Positions 1 through 7,917 of a stretch of DNA of 10,000 nt are shown piece after piece; the stretch's first letter is position 1; each line of letters starts with the position of its first letter. The notes below the pieces were generated by a model. The model made no database searches and was not told the DNA's origin. It saw only the letters and a program-made list of their open reading frames with translations. Position numbers and translations under genes: made by a program. The stretch spans positions 3,859-13,858 of the forward strand of contig RWJK01000585.1 of assembly GCA_004335835.1 (NCBI GenBank), in the 5' to 3' direction. The DNA is from Scenedesmus sp. ARA3 (Eukaryota; Chlorophyta; Chlorophyceae; Sphaeropleales; Scenedesmaceae).

Positions 1-70
1 GAGGTGCACCAATTCCTGCAAGTGGGCATGAGGTGCACCAATTCCTGCAAGTGGGCATGAGGTGCACCAA
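1..70. repeat. 29-bp tandem minisatellite, 2.4 copies, cut by window edge
   Basis: Two exact 29-bp units (1-29 and 30-58), beginning GAGGTGCACCAATTCC, are followed by the first 12 bases of a third (59-70). The array probably continues to the left of the window. There are no unique spacers, so it is not a CRISPR array. Confidence 0.9.
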
Positions 71-217
71 CAACGCAAATCAGCCCAAAACAATCCTCAT
101 CTGAGTAATCACTCTGGTGCAATGTGCCAAGGATTCCAGCTTGATGCCAGCACCCTAACAGCAATGTACCGCTGGCTACTGCTTGGAACTGTTGGTTCTG
201 TTCCTAACATACTATGA

Positions 218-252
218 TCCTTAGTTGAGTGGTAGTACCACTCAATTAAGGA
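218..252. repeat. 35-bp near-perfect palindrome
   Basis: The left arm TCCTTAGTTGAGTGGTA (218-234) and right arm TACCACTCAATTAAGGA (236-252) are reverse complements apart from one G/T position (224/246). A single G at 235 separates them, and the inner 10 bp pair perfectly. It could form a cruciform or RNA hairpin, be a dimeric protein-binding site, or be a remnant of a small inverted-repeat element. No flanking target-site duplication is evident. Confidence 0.85.
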
Positions 253-374
253 GTAGTAAACTGCGCAAAGGCATGCAAAAATTGCACAAACCATCTGGTG
301 GCAATGCGCCAATGCTGATCCCAGGGCCGAAAGGCTGTGGCAGCTGCACCACCATGCAGCCGGCTGAGCCATAC

Positions 375-407
<33 letters not shown>

Positions 408-466
408 GTGATTCACTCGGCCAGCTCACACAAAGACCAGCTCCCACAAAGTCCAGCTTCCAATCA

Positions 467-467
<1 letters not shown>

Positions 468-512
<45 letters not shown>
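468..512. repeat. (CTG)15 microsatellite
   Basis: Fifteen uninterrupted CTG units. CTG/CAG tracts contain no stop in any of the six frames, so they inflate ORFs on both strands here. Confidence 0.95.
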
Positions 513-515
<3 letters not shown>

Positions 516-518
516 ACT

Positions 519-612
519 CAAAGCGCCTGCTGCCGTCAGCACGCAGATTTGGGACCTTAGCTGGCCTGCCGCGGCTGCCTTGAACCCGGCACTGCTGCTG
601 CTGCTGTTGCTG
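519..612 (-). repeat. Duplicate of the 3' coding end of the poly-Gln gene
   Basis: About 90 bp matches 641-735 at an offset of 122 bp with roughly 88% identity. Read on the minus strand it encodes RPAKVPNLRADGSRRFE and then TGA, against RPANVPKLRADGSRRFG and TAA in the longer ORF. The reading frame and the position of the stop are both kept. It could be an alternative terminal exon or a duplicate left in the 3' flank. Confidence 0.7.
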
Positions 613-635
613 CTGCTGCCGGCCGCTACTGCTGC

Positions 636-1305
636 TTAGCCAAAGCGCCTGCTGCCGTCAGCCCGCAGCTTTGGGACATTAGCTGGCCTGCTGCTGCTGG
701 CTTGAAACCGACGCTGCTGCTGCTGCTGCTGCTGCTTCTGTGGTGTGTCAGTGAGCCTGTGCGAATCACTGCCGCCAGCAGGGCCATCATCGCCTGACCA
801 GCTGCGCTTGCCTGCCAGCTGTCGCTGCTGCTGCAGCCGACTCGCCTGTCGCTGCTGCTGCTGCTGCCGCTTCTGCTGATCTGCTGGCAGCCCTGCTACC
901 CACATTGTTGCAAGCATTGCGGCAGCAGCAGTGCTGCTGATGTCAGCAGGGCTGCTGCAGCTGCTGCTGTTCCTCTTGCTTTGGTGACTCAGATATGCAG
1001 CAGAAGCAGTAGCAGCAGCAGGGCAAGGCAGCAATCCCAGCAGCTGCTGCGTGGCAGAACCAAAAGGGGTGCCGCCCCTGCTGCTGCTGCTGTTGCTTTG
1101 TGGCTGTTTGTTGCTGTTGCCAAGGCACCGCCTGGTGCTGCTGCTGCTGCTGGTCACTTGACCAGTCAAAAGCAGTAACTGCTGTGGCTTGGGTGGTGGC
1201 ATGCTGCCTACTGCTGCTGCCGCTGCTGCTGCTGCTACCCCCTTTGCTGCCGCAGCTGCTGCCAGTGCTGCTGCGCGCCCGGCTGCAGCAGCATCACCTT
1301 GCCAC

Positions 1306-1340
<35 letters not shown>

Positions 1341-1729
1341 AGGTTGCTTTCTCAGCAGTCGTCCCAAAGAGCTGCAGCACATGTCATCTGACACTGCTGC
1401 AGCAGCAGCAGCAGCAGCTGCTGCTGCTGCTGCTGTTGTTGGATCATGCAACTGCTGTACACCCCTTGCAGGGCTGCAGCGTTGTTGTGCAGCAGCGCTG
1501 CTTACTTGAATGGCTGAGCTCAGGTATGTGTCAAGTGCAGCTAACAAGCCCTCTGGTGTCTCTGCTGCTGCTATCGACTGCAGCATGCCATCTGTGGCAT
1601 CTGTGTCAGCACTGCCAGTTGCAGCAGCAGCCGGGCGCTGCCGCTGCTGCTGCTGCTGCTGCTGCTGGTGGTGGTGGTTGAGTGGCGGCTGCGCAACTGA
1701 CAGCAGCTGCTGCTCAAGGTCTGATGCCA

Positions 1730-1774
<45 letters not shown>

Positions 1775-2225
1775 TTGGTGGCGGCTGCGCAAATGACAGC
1801 AGCTGCTGCTCAAGGTCTGATGCCAGCTGCTGCCGCTGCTGCTGCTCCCAATGGGCTGCAGCCATATTGGCAGAAAAGAGGTTTGGGTCGCACAGCAGCA
1901 GCTGCGGCTCATTTGTGGCGGGCTGCTGCAGTCCAGCAATTAAGCTGCTGCTGTTGCTGCTGCCGTTGCTGCTGCCGTTACTTGTGGGCGACGCTGCTGC
2001 TGCTGCTGGTGTGTAGGGCATGCCCATGTTCAAGTCAAAGCTGGAAAACGGCGCCAAATCCACTGGCGGCAGCAGCTCGGCAGTGCTGAAGGCGCCTGAT
2101 TCGAGTTCAAATTTGAATGTCCCCGACTCAAATTCAAATGACGGGTTGCAGCTGGCCTGCTGGTGCAGCCTTGTGGGGCCATTGCAGCGGAGGGAGGTGC
2201 TCTGCTGCATGATGAGATGCCTGCC

Positions 2226-2270
<45 letters not shown>

Positions 2271-2468
2271 AAGGCCTCCAGTTTCGCAGGTCCAGTCGAG
2301 ACTGCCTGCAAGCAGCAGCTCCCATTCATCCAGGAACAGCTGCTGCCGCTGCTGCTGCTGCTGCTGCTGCTGAAACTGCTGCTGCGGCTGTTGCCACGGT
2401 CCGGTTTGCGGCATGTCGCAGGAAGCTGGACTAAGAGGATACATCTGTCCAATGCAACCTAGCTGCAT
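636..2468 (-). CDS. Gln/Ala/Ser-rich low-complexity protein, possible transcriptional regulator
   Basis: This 610-codon ORF runs on the minus strand from ATG (2466-2468) to TAA (636-638). A TGA two codons upstream of the ATG supports that start, although an AG just before the second Met (residue 9) could instead be a splice acceptor. Poly-Gln runs (about residues 31-43, 68-80 and later), poly-Ala and Ser/Asn tracts alternate with non-repetitive patches. These include DEWELLLAGSLDW at about 47-59 and an acidic-aromatic segment at about 111-150 beginning FEFESGTF. Such patches resemble activation domains, but no DNA-binding or enzymatic domain is visible. A 32-residue segment containing QQLASDLEQQLLS is duplicated in tandem. 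I do not recognise a family. CTG repeats favour long ORFs by chance, so part of it may be non-coding; the non-repeat patches and single open frame argue for a real gene. Confidence 0.55.
1684..1875 (-). repeat. 96-bp in-frame tandem duplication inside the poly-Gln ORF
   Basis: The sequence starting GGCGGCTGCGCAA at 1684 recurs at 1780, an offset of exactly 96 bp or 32 codons. The encoded copies carry LASDLEQQLLSFAQPPP and LASDLEQQLLSVAQPPL, followed by different Gln/His tracts. The clear match covers about 60 bp of each unit and the remainder is CTG repeat. Keeping the frame fits expansion within a translated gene. Confidence 0.75.
2229..2267. repeat. (CTG)13 tract encoding poly-Gln on the minus strand
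   Basis: Thirteen pure CTG units, read as CAG (Gln) in the minus-strand ORF. It is the purest Gln tract near the N-terminus of that protein. Confidence 0.95.
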
Positions 2469-3448
2469 CGGTCAACCGTGCCTGCGGCTCGCTGCGGTCA
2501 ACAGCAACCTCCGGGAGTCTTGGATTTGTACACTAGGTCAAACCCAAACTCGAAGCCTGCGCAGCAGGCAGAGCACAAAGTTAGATATATCAAAGGTTAC
2601 TGCAACCATCGGAGCCTCCAAGCCATCCTATTGGTGAGGCTGACAAGAGAGCCCTCACCCGACACATAGCTACTGCTCCGCCAAGCTGTTGGGAAGCCCT
2701 ATGCTTTAGCTGCTTTGCCTCAGTCAATTAATTGTTTCAGCAACAAAACAAAACGCTTGCGCAGCGACTGCAACAGGTGCAGGGAAGTGCACAGGAAACT
2801 ACACGATGGGCTGCTCAGCCATGTCTCACGGCAGCGGACTGCATGCGATACTAATGAGCCGCTAGTTGATGTTAGCCGATTTATGTGCTCACCTTTGCTG
2901 TAGATGCTTTCTGCACAGCTCTGGCCAGGCTCCGCTAAGCGATCTGTGTGGTGCAGCAGTGATTCGTTCACTTAGTACGGTAATGTATAATATACTTACC
3001 AACCTGGGTGGAAATAGGCTGTGCTGGCTTGCTAAGGGGCGTGCAGCTGTCTGTGCGTAATGCCTCGTGACAAGTTGTCAACAGCCTCATCATTCGAGCT
3101 TCGCAGGCGGCACGCACACCATTGAACTACTTTTTTGATTCACATTGTTGCAGTACAAGCGATGCTGCCAGGGCTGCCGGTCAACACACTGTGGTGTGCA
3201 CCAACTTGGTGGCAACTTGGTGTACTTGGCAAGTGCAGCAGTCTAACTGCTGCTGCCCAGCTGCTCATTTGCGTGAATCACAGGTGTTAAGCACAAGGGG
3301 AGCAGCCACCGGACGTGCCGCGGATGCACGTCTTCGCTCAATATGACGCATTGCGTCCGTTTGACCCACTCACTTGAAGTTTAAATTTGAACTGTGGGAA
3401 GACAGGAAGCATACAACTCGGCAACAACTTGTATACAACCGATTATGA
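2469..3448. other. No gene seen; flank between divergent genes
   Basis: About 980 bp lies between the start of the minus-strand poly-Gln ORF and the plus-strand acidic-protein exon, so it probably holds upstream sequence of both. ORFs here are short, lack good ATG starts and match no family I know. An AT-rich palindrome GTATAATATAC (2985-2995) is the only TATA-like element, but it lies about 500 bp from either coding start and cannot be assigned. A 19-bp direct repeat (3362 and 3446) and three TACAAC-type motifs at 11-bp spacing (3412-3439) lie at the right end. Confidence 0.5.
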
Positions 3449-3464
3449 CCCACTCACTTGAAGT
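3362..3464. repeat. 19-bp direct repeat, copies 84 bp apart
   Basis: TGACCCACTCACTTGAAGT occurs at 3362-3380 and 3446-3464. The second copy runs into the likely splice acceptor of the acidic-protein exon. The 84-bp offset is a multiple of three, so both copies place a TGA stop in the same frame as that exon. Confidence 0.9.
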
Positions 3465-3476
3465 ACATCCCTGCAG

Positions 3477-3865
3477 CTGATGAAGACGCAGATGATGAAG
3501 ATGACGCCATGGCTGGCCTCGAGGAAGAGGATGAGGAGGTGGATGCAGCAGAGGCAGCTGCAGAGGCAGCTGCTGCAGAAGCAGCTGCTGCACTGGCAGC
3601 AATGCGTGCGAGCAAGGCGGCTGCCCGCAAGGAGGCAGCAGCGGCTGCCCGCAAGAGGCAGCAGCACGGTCAGCAGCAACAGCAGCAGCAGCAGCAGCAG
3701 AAGAAGAAGAAGAAGAAGAAGCAGAAGCTGCAGGTCACAGCAGGTGCACCGCCACGTGGCAAGCACGCACGTGTTGTGATACCACCGACACTGCCTGAGC
3801 AGCCTGGCGCTCAGCGCATCAGCAGCAGGGAGCACCACCCAAACCCGAGATACATGGATGAGTAG
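3477..3865 (+). CDS. Acidic, Ala-rich, Lys-rich nuclear-type protein; terminal exon or short gene
   Basis: The frame is open from 3449, just after an in-frame TGA, to TAG at 3863-3865. Two starts are plausible: a spliced exon after CCCTGCAG (acceptor AG at 3475-3476), or the ATG at 3509 in a strong GCCATGG context, giving 118 residues. The product has an Asp/Glu-rich N-terminus, an Ala-rich helical or coiled-coil segment (AEAAAEAAAAEAA), a basic stretch RKRQQHG, poly-Gln, seven Lys (nuclear-localisation-like), and a non-repetitive tail ending NPRYMDE. This composition is typical of nucleolar or chromatin-associated proteins, which is inference only, and no domain is recognised. The Gln and Lys tracts come from CAG then AAG microsatellites. 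Two TGTAA motifs follow 226-237 bp after the stop. Confidence 0.55.
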
Positions 3866-3893
3866 TAGTGGTGGCAGAGTGGCTGTTACAGCT

Positions 3894-3919
3894 CGTGTGT
3901 GTGTGTGTCTGTGTGTCTA
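3894..3919. repeat. GT microsatellite
   Basis: An interrupted GT dinucleotide run lies shortly after the stop of the acidic-protein ORF, in its probable 3' UTR. Confidence 0.85.
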
Positions 3920-3950
3920 TAATCCTTTCTTGGGTCGCTGGTAAATGGCT

Positions 3951-4105
3951 TACAACATTGCTACAACAGTGCTACAACCGGTTTTTCACAACACTATACA
4001 ATTTTCCACTTTCTTACAACAATGATACAACTTCCTGCTTACAACTACCCTACAACCACCTTACAACTTGCAAACAACAAGGCTTGTGGTTGTAAGCTAG
4101 TTGTA
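3951..4105. repeat. TACAAC array with 11-bp period and inverted GTTGTA pair
   Basis: TACAAC begins at 3951, 3962, 3973, 4015, 4026, 4040, 4051 and 4062. The spacing is 11 bp except for one step of 42 and one of 14. The complement GTTGTA follows at 4089 and 4100, again 11 bp apart. The five bases between motifs are not conserved, so the periodicity is of the motif. The array lies in the likely 3' UTR of the acidic-protein gene and can fold back on the inverted pair. Confidence 0.85.
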
Positions 4106-4106
4106 A
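4091..4106 (+). promoter_or_regulatory. Candidate TGTAA polyadenylation signals
   Basis: TGTAA occurs at 4091-4095 and 4102-4106, about 230 bp after the stop at 3865. TGTAA is the established polyadenylation motif of Chlamydomonas-type green algae. It also turns up elsewhere in the window by chance (for example 4214 and 5310), so the support comes from position. Here it also coincides with the inverted GTTGTA pair of the array. Confidence 0.4.
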
Positions 4107-4387
4107 AAAACTGCAGTGGTCAGAGTGAAAAGCAACACTGGTACTGGAAAGAATGGCTGGGCGCCGTGCACAGCAAGACCTGCAACATGATGATTTGAAT
4201 GAAAATCTCATTATGTAAATTTTGTCATTGCGTGAAACGCAGTTTATGTACTGCTAGACATACATACAGCAACACCCGGTGTTTGAGTCAAAGATGACTC
4301 GAAAACCTCCACTGTAGCAAGGGCTTAGCCCCAGCATACCTGCACGTTCACATGTATGTGTGAGAGAGCCTGGCTACAGCTGTCACA

Positions 4388-4522
4388 ATGTGTGATGATC
4401 ACGCGTGCGATGAGCTCATCGAGGTCAGCTGCATTGCATGGCGCCCACTGGGCCAGCCATTGTACAATGAAATCAAGACGCCAAAGCCATACACAATTTC
4501 ACTATCAATCAATTCCTCATGA
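4388..4522 (+). CDS. Small unidentified ORF, 44 residues
   Basis: The ORF runs from ATG at 4388 to TGA at 4520-4522. The peptide starts MCDDHACDELIEVSCIAWRP and has no low-complexity sequence, unlike almost every other ORF in the window, which is the only reason for listing it. It could be a small gene, a fossil exon of a mobile element, or chance. No family is recognised and no clear flanking splice sites were identified. Confidence 0.15.
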   Translation: MCDDHACDELIEVSCIAWRPLGQPLYNEIKTPKPYTISLSINSS

Positions 4523-4567
4523 ATTAGTACTGGTATGCTGCTGCTGCAACAGCTGTGCAGGCCCTCA

Positions 4568-4588
4568 CTGAGGCCCTGAGGGCCTCGG
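4568..4588. repeat. GC-rich perfect stem-loop
   Basis: GAGGCCC (4570-4576) and GGGCCTC (4580-4586) are perfect complements around a TGA loop. A T/G wobble and a C-G pair extend the stem to nine pairs. It would be a stable RNA or DNA hairpin. No adjacent coding end explains it. Confidence 0.6.
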
Positions 4589-5472
4589 AGGGGTGTCACC
4601 AGCTAGGTGCTGTTCCGCACCCCAGCTAGTCACTGCACATGCTGCTGCTGCGGCCGCACCGAATTGCAAAATCATCTACCACCTACCATGTTAAGTCTGA
4701 AACGCACCGGTTGGCACTTACGCTAAACTGCTGGCTTTAAACCCTTGTGCAGTTCGCTGGAAGGCAGGTGGCCTGGTCGGAGGAAGGGCGCTCTCCAAGA
4801 GACTTCGCTACATGCAGCTCGTACTGTGCCTGCACTTGTTATCGAAAGTACATTTGGCTGCTGATTTACTTTGCAAGTCCTGCCCCTGCTACCTCCACGT
4901 GTCGCCAGCTGAGCAGGAGCAAATCTCGCAATCTTCTATGGTGGGTGGATAGGTTGCTTGCTCCAAGTACATGCGACATAGCTTACAGCTGAGCAAACAC
5001 ATTCGAAACTACTCTGCACTGCAAGGAATGTGTGGGAGCAATGCATGCTGACTAGCACTTGCCGGGTGATTATTCTCACAGCGCCTGCGAGCGTCCGTGT
5101 TCGAATCAGGGCCGCTATCCACACGTTAACAATACATGTAGAGCGTTTCAGGATGTGGACGAGCCTGATACGAAGCGAACAAGAACTTCAATGAGCTGCA
5201 AGCACGTGGAAATTCGCACAGTGTCAATCGCAGAGCTCACCAGCGCTTGCAAATCATGCCTTAATTGACAACATAAGTTGAACGCACCAGGTCGGTTGAG
5301 CGGAAGGTGTGTAACGTGGAGCACCCATTTCTACACTGCTGACACTGCTGCTGCTGCTGGTGCTGGTGCTGCTGCCGCTGCCGCTGCTGCTGCTTGTTCG
5401 TGGGTATTCGCAAGTAGCTTTACTCTGCTGCTTGCAGGCCGCTAACGCGTATCGTGAATCTTCAGGCCAACA

Positions 5473-5596
5473 ATGCAGCCACCAAGGCTTGTGCCAGCAG
5501 CTCTGCTGTTGCTGCTGCTGCTCCTCTGCAGCAGCAGCAGCACACCTGCAGCAATGGCACGTTCGCTTGCGCAGTCAGAGGGCGCTGAAGGAGAAG

Positions 5597-5637
<41 letters not shown>

Positions 5638-5765
5638 GCAACACCGCTAGCTGGTACTGAGGCGACATGGGCCCCTGATGCTCTTGCTGCTGATGACGAA
5701 GGAGGGGCAGCAGCTGCAGCAGCAGAGCCGGATGAAGCGCTTGCTGCTGCTACGTCACTGGACAG
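5473..5765 (+). CDS. Exon 1: signal peptide and Ala-rich N-terminus
   Basis: ATG at 5473 has A at -3 and an in-frame TGA at 5455-5457. The protein starts MQPPRLVPAALL, runs through about eight Leu, then Cys and four Ser, and reaches a signal-peptidase-like A-M-A at about residue 29. An Ala run of about 14 encoded by GCA repeats and the segment EPDEALAAATSLD follow. The exon ends in phase 2 at GACAG|GTGGGG. Part of the Leu core and the Ser run are microsatellite-encoded. No domain is recognised in the mature part of this exon. Confidence 0.75.
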
Positions 5766-6504
5766 GTGGGGTTTTAACATGATGATGATGATGGACAGGT
5801 GGGGTTTTGTGTTTGATGTTTGCTGCGGTGCAATGGCTGTTGCAGTGATGCTCATGCTGTTGATGATGGAGTGGCAGCAGCCGTAGCAGCAGAGCTGGAC
5901 GAAGTGCTTGCTGCTGCCACATCCCTCGACAGGTGGGGTTTTGCAATTGAGGTTGGGCGCTGTGCAGTTGTTTCTGCACTTGGTGTTGAAGGAGTGGCAG
6001 CAGTTGCTGCGATTGCTGCAGCAGCGGAGCCGGATGAAGTGCTTGCTGCTGCCACATCCCTCGACAGGTGGGGTTTTGTAATTGAGGTTCGGCGCTGTGC
6101 AGTTGTTTCTGCACTTGGTGTTGAAGGAGTGGCAGCAGTTGCTGCGATTGCTGCAGCAGCGGAGCCGGATGAAGTGCTTGCTGCTGCTACGTCGCTGGAC
6201 AGGTGGGGTGCTGCGTTTGATGTTTACTGCGGTGCAGTGGCTGCTGCACTGACGTTCATGCTGATGGTGATGAAGGCGTGGCAGCAGTTGCTGTTTGAAG
6301 CAGTTGCTGCTGCTACGTCACTGGACAGGTAGGCGCGTGGTCATGGTGGTTAAAAAGGTAGCAGCAGCTGCTTGTCTTGCTGCTGCTGACTTGCAAGGTG
6401 GCCGTCCAACCCGTTCCTTCACACCAAGCAAGCTTGCTGCCTCAAAACTGCTGCCGCCGCCGCCGCTGCTGCTGCTGCTGCTGCTGCCGCCGCCGCTGCT
6501 GCTG

Positions 6505-6535
<31 letters not shown>

Positions 6536-7237
6536 CTACTGCTGCTTTGCAGGAAGGTCTCCCCAGTCCCTGCCTACAGCTTTGACGCGGTCATTGCAGC
6601 CCAGCCCGCAAACAAGGCAGGCGCACAGATGAAGAAAGTGTTGCAGGTGAGCGACCTGCTGACCCTTGACTCCCTGACACTGGTGACACCGTGTCACACA
6701 GTCGCTAGAAGTGCTAGTGACGCAGTGACACAGTGATACCGACACCGACATATGCAAACTCCCTGTGAACAGTGACACAATGACACAGTGACACCGTCAT
6801 GTCAGATCAGCCTGCCAAGGCAGGCTCGCATATGAAAACGTGCTGCAGGTGTGTAATGGTACAGGTTGGATTAAAAATACATGCATTGTAGACCCTTCTG
6901 TGTGTGACGAGCCAGGAATGGTGCATAGCTGATGCAGTCTGCTGCTGTGCCTGAGATGCTGTACTGAAGGCCCGCATCCTCTGCCACACCCGCTGAGCAC
7001 TGAACTTCAACCACGCCCAAAAAACAAGCTACTGCTGCTGCTGCAGCTGCTCCTGAAAGCGTTTCAAGTGCCCTCCGCAACTCTGGACATGCAGGTCAAC
7101 CCCTAGCCAGCTGCCTTTGTTTTCCCTGCCCATGCTGCTGCTGCTGCTGCTGCTGCAGGTGCTCAAAGATTCAAGGTCCCCTCTGCTACCCTCGGTGTGC
7201 AGTTCAACCCCGACCCAGCCGCCTTGCCTACTCAGTG

Positions 7238-7275
<38 letters not shown>

Positions 7276-7364
7276 TGCTGCAGGTGCTGAAGGATTTCAA
7301 GGTGCCCGCTGCCACCCTTGGAGTGCAAATGAACGCCGACCCGGCCGCAATCGCTTACAGTGCG

Positions 7365-7420
<56 letters not shown>

Positions 7421-7504
7421 AGGTGCTCAAGGACTTTAAGGTCCCCTCAGCCACCCTTGGAGTGCAGTTCAACCCCAACCCCACTGCCATTGCTTACAAT
7501 GCGG

Positions 7505-7538
<34 letters not shown>

Positions 7539-7886
7539 AGGTGCTCAAGGACTTTAAGGTCCCCTCTGCTACCCTCGGAGTGCAGTTTAACCCCAACCCA
7601 GCCGCAATCGCATACTCTCAACCTGCAACTTGGAGGCGCCTCCAGTTCTGGCTCATGTATGGCTTTGGGATGAGCTACAAAGCACCCATGCGCGTGGCCA
7701 GGTGGGTGTGCGTTAGTCTCGAGGAGGTGGGCCTTGATGCCAAAAATGAATCCTTGCCTTGTTTTTGCCATATGCAGCACCTGCTGGGAGAGGCGGCGCT
7801 GCTGCTGGCTGATGTGAGGCTGCAGGAAGAGCCAGGTATGGATCGCGTATGGCTTTGGTTTGAGCTACAGGTGGTTAACACTGACC

Positions 7887-7917
<31 letters not shown>

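Larger units (their letters stand above)
71..635. other. Non-coding stretch downstream of the poly-Gln gene
   Basis: No convincing gene is seen on either strand. The ORFs here come from repeats: (CCA)n/(ACA)n at about 374-406 and (CTG)15 at 468-512. The stretch also holds the palindrome at 218-252 and a second copy of the 3' coding end of the minus-strand gene at about 519-612. I see no TGTAA on the minus strand here, so the 3' end of that gene is not marked by the expected algal polyadenylation motif. Confidence 0.6.
4107..5472. other. Intergenic region upstream of the beta-lactamase-like gene
   Basis: About 1.37 kb without a supportable gene. It should hold the promoter and 5' UTR of the gene starting at 5473, but no core promoter element can be assigned. 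It contains a 21-codon ORF at 4153-4218, a 44-codon ORF at 4388-4522, a hairpin at 4568-4588, and short CTG/CTGGTG/CCGCTG repeats at about 5345-5396 immediately before the gene. TTGCAG at about 5431-5436 could be a 5' UTR splice acceptor. Confidence 0.5.

Noticed and set aside
1..70. CRISPR-like direct repeats
   Set aside because: Units are contiguous with no spacers, and the surroundings are eukaryotic.
1100..2089. Plus-strand poly-Leu, poly-Ala and poly-Cys ORFs (such as 1100-1681, 1510-2016, 1682-2089)
   Set aside because: They are mirror images of the poly-Gln gene's CAG tracts on the other strand, without independent protein-like sequence.
2985..2995. TATA box GTATAATATAC
   Set aside because: It is about 500 bp from either flanking coding start, with no supporting element.
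3362..3448. Upstream open frame (PTHLKFKFELWEDR...) joined to the acidic protein by TGA read-through
   Set aside because: The TGA at 3446 lies inside a 19-bp direct repeat, and a good splice acceptor at 3476 explains the exon without recoding.
4153..4218. 21-codon ORF MAGRRAQQDLQHDDLNENLI plus Met, ending in ATGTAA
   Set aside because: Too short to support; no splice context or family was recognised.
4269..4301. AACACC-C-GGTGTT palindrome and GAGTCA-AAGA-TGACTC hairpin as a histone-type 3' end
   Set aside because: The first has no usable loop, neither matches a histone stem-loop I can confirm, and no histone coding sequence precedes them.
5095..5111. tRNA T-arm-like sequence (TTCGAAT loop with a nearly paired stem)
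   Set aside because: The stem has a G-G mismatch, and no matching acceptor, D or anticodon arm could be found upstream in the right places.
7029..7490. Minus-strand ORF of 153 codons and plus-strand ORF of 229 codons (7235-7924) across the VLKDFKVP array
   Set aside because: Their length comes from stop-free CTG/CAG tracts. The protein-like segments are in another frame and are explained by the spliced model.
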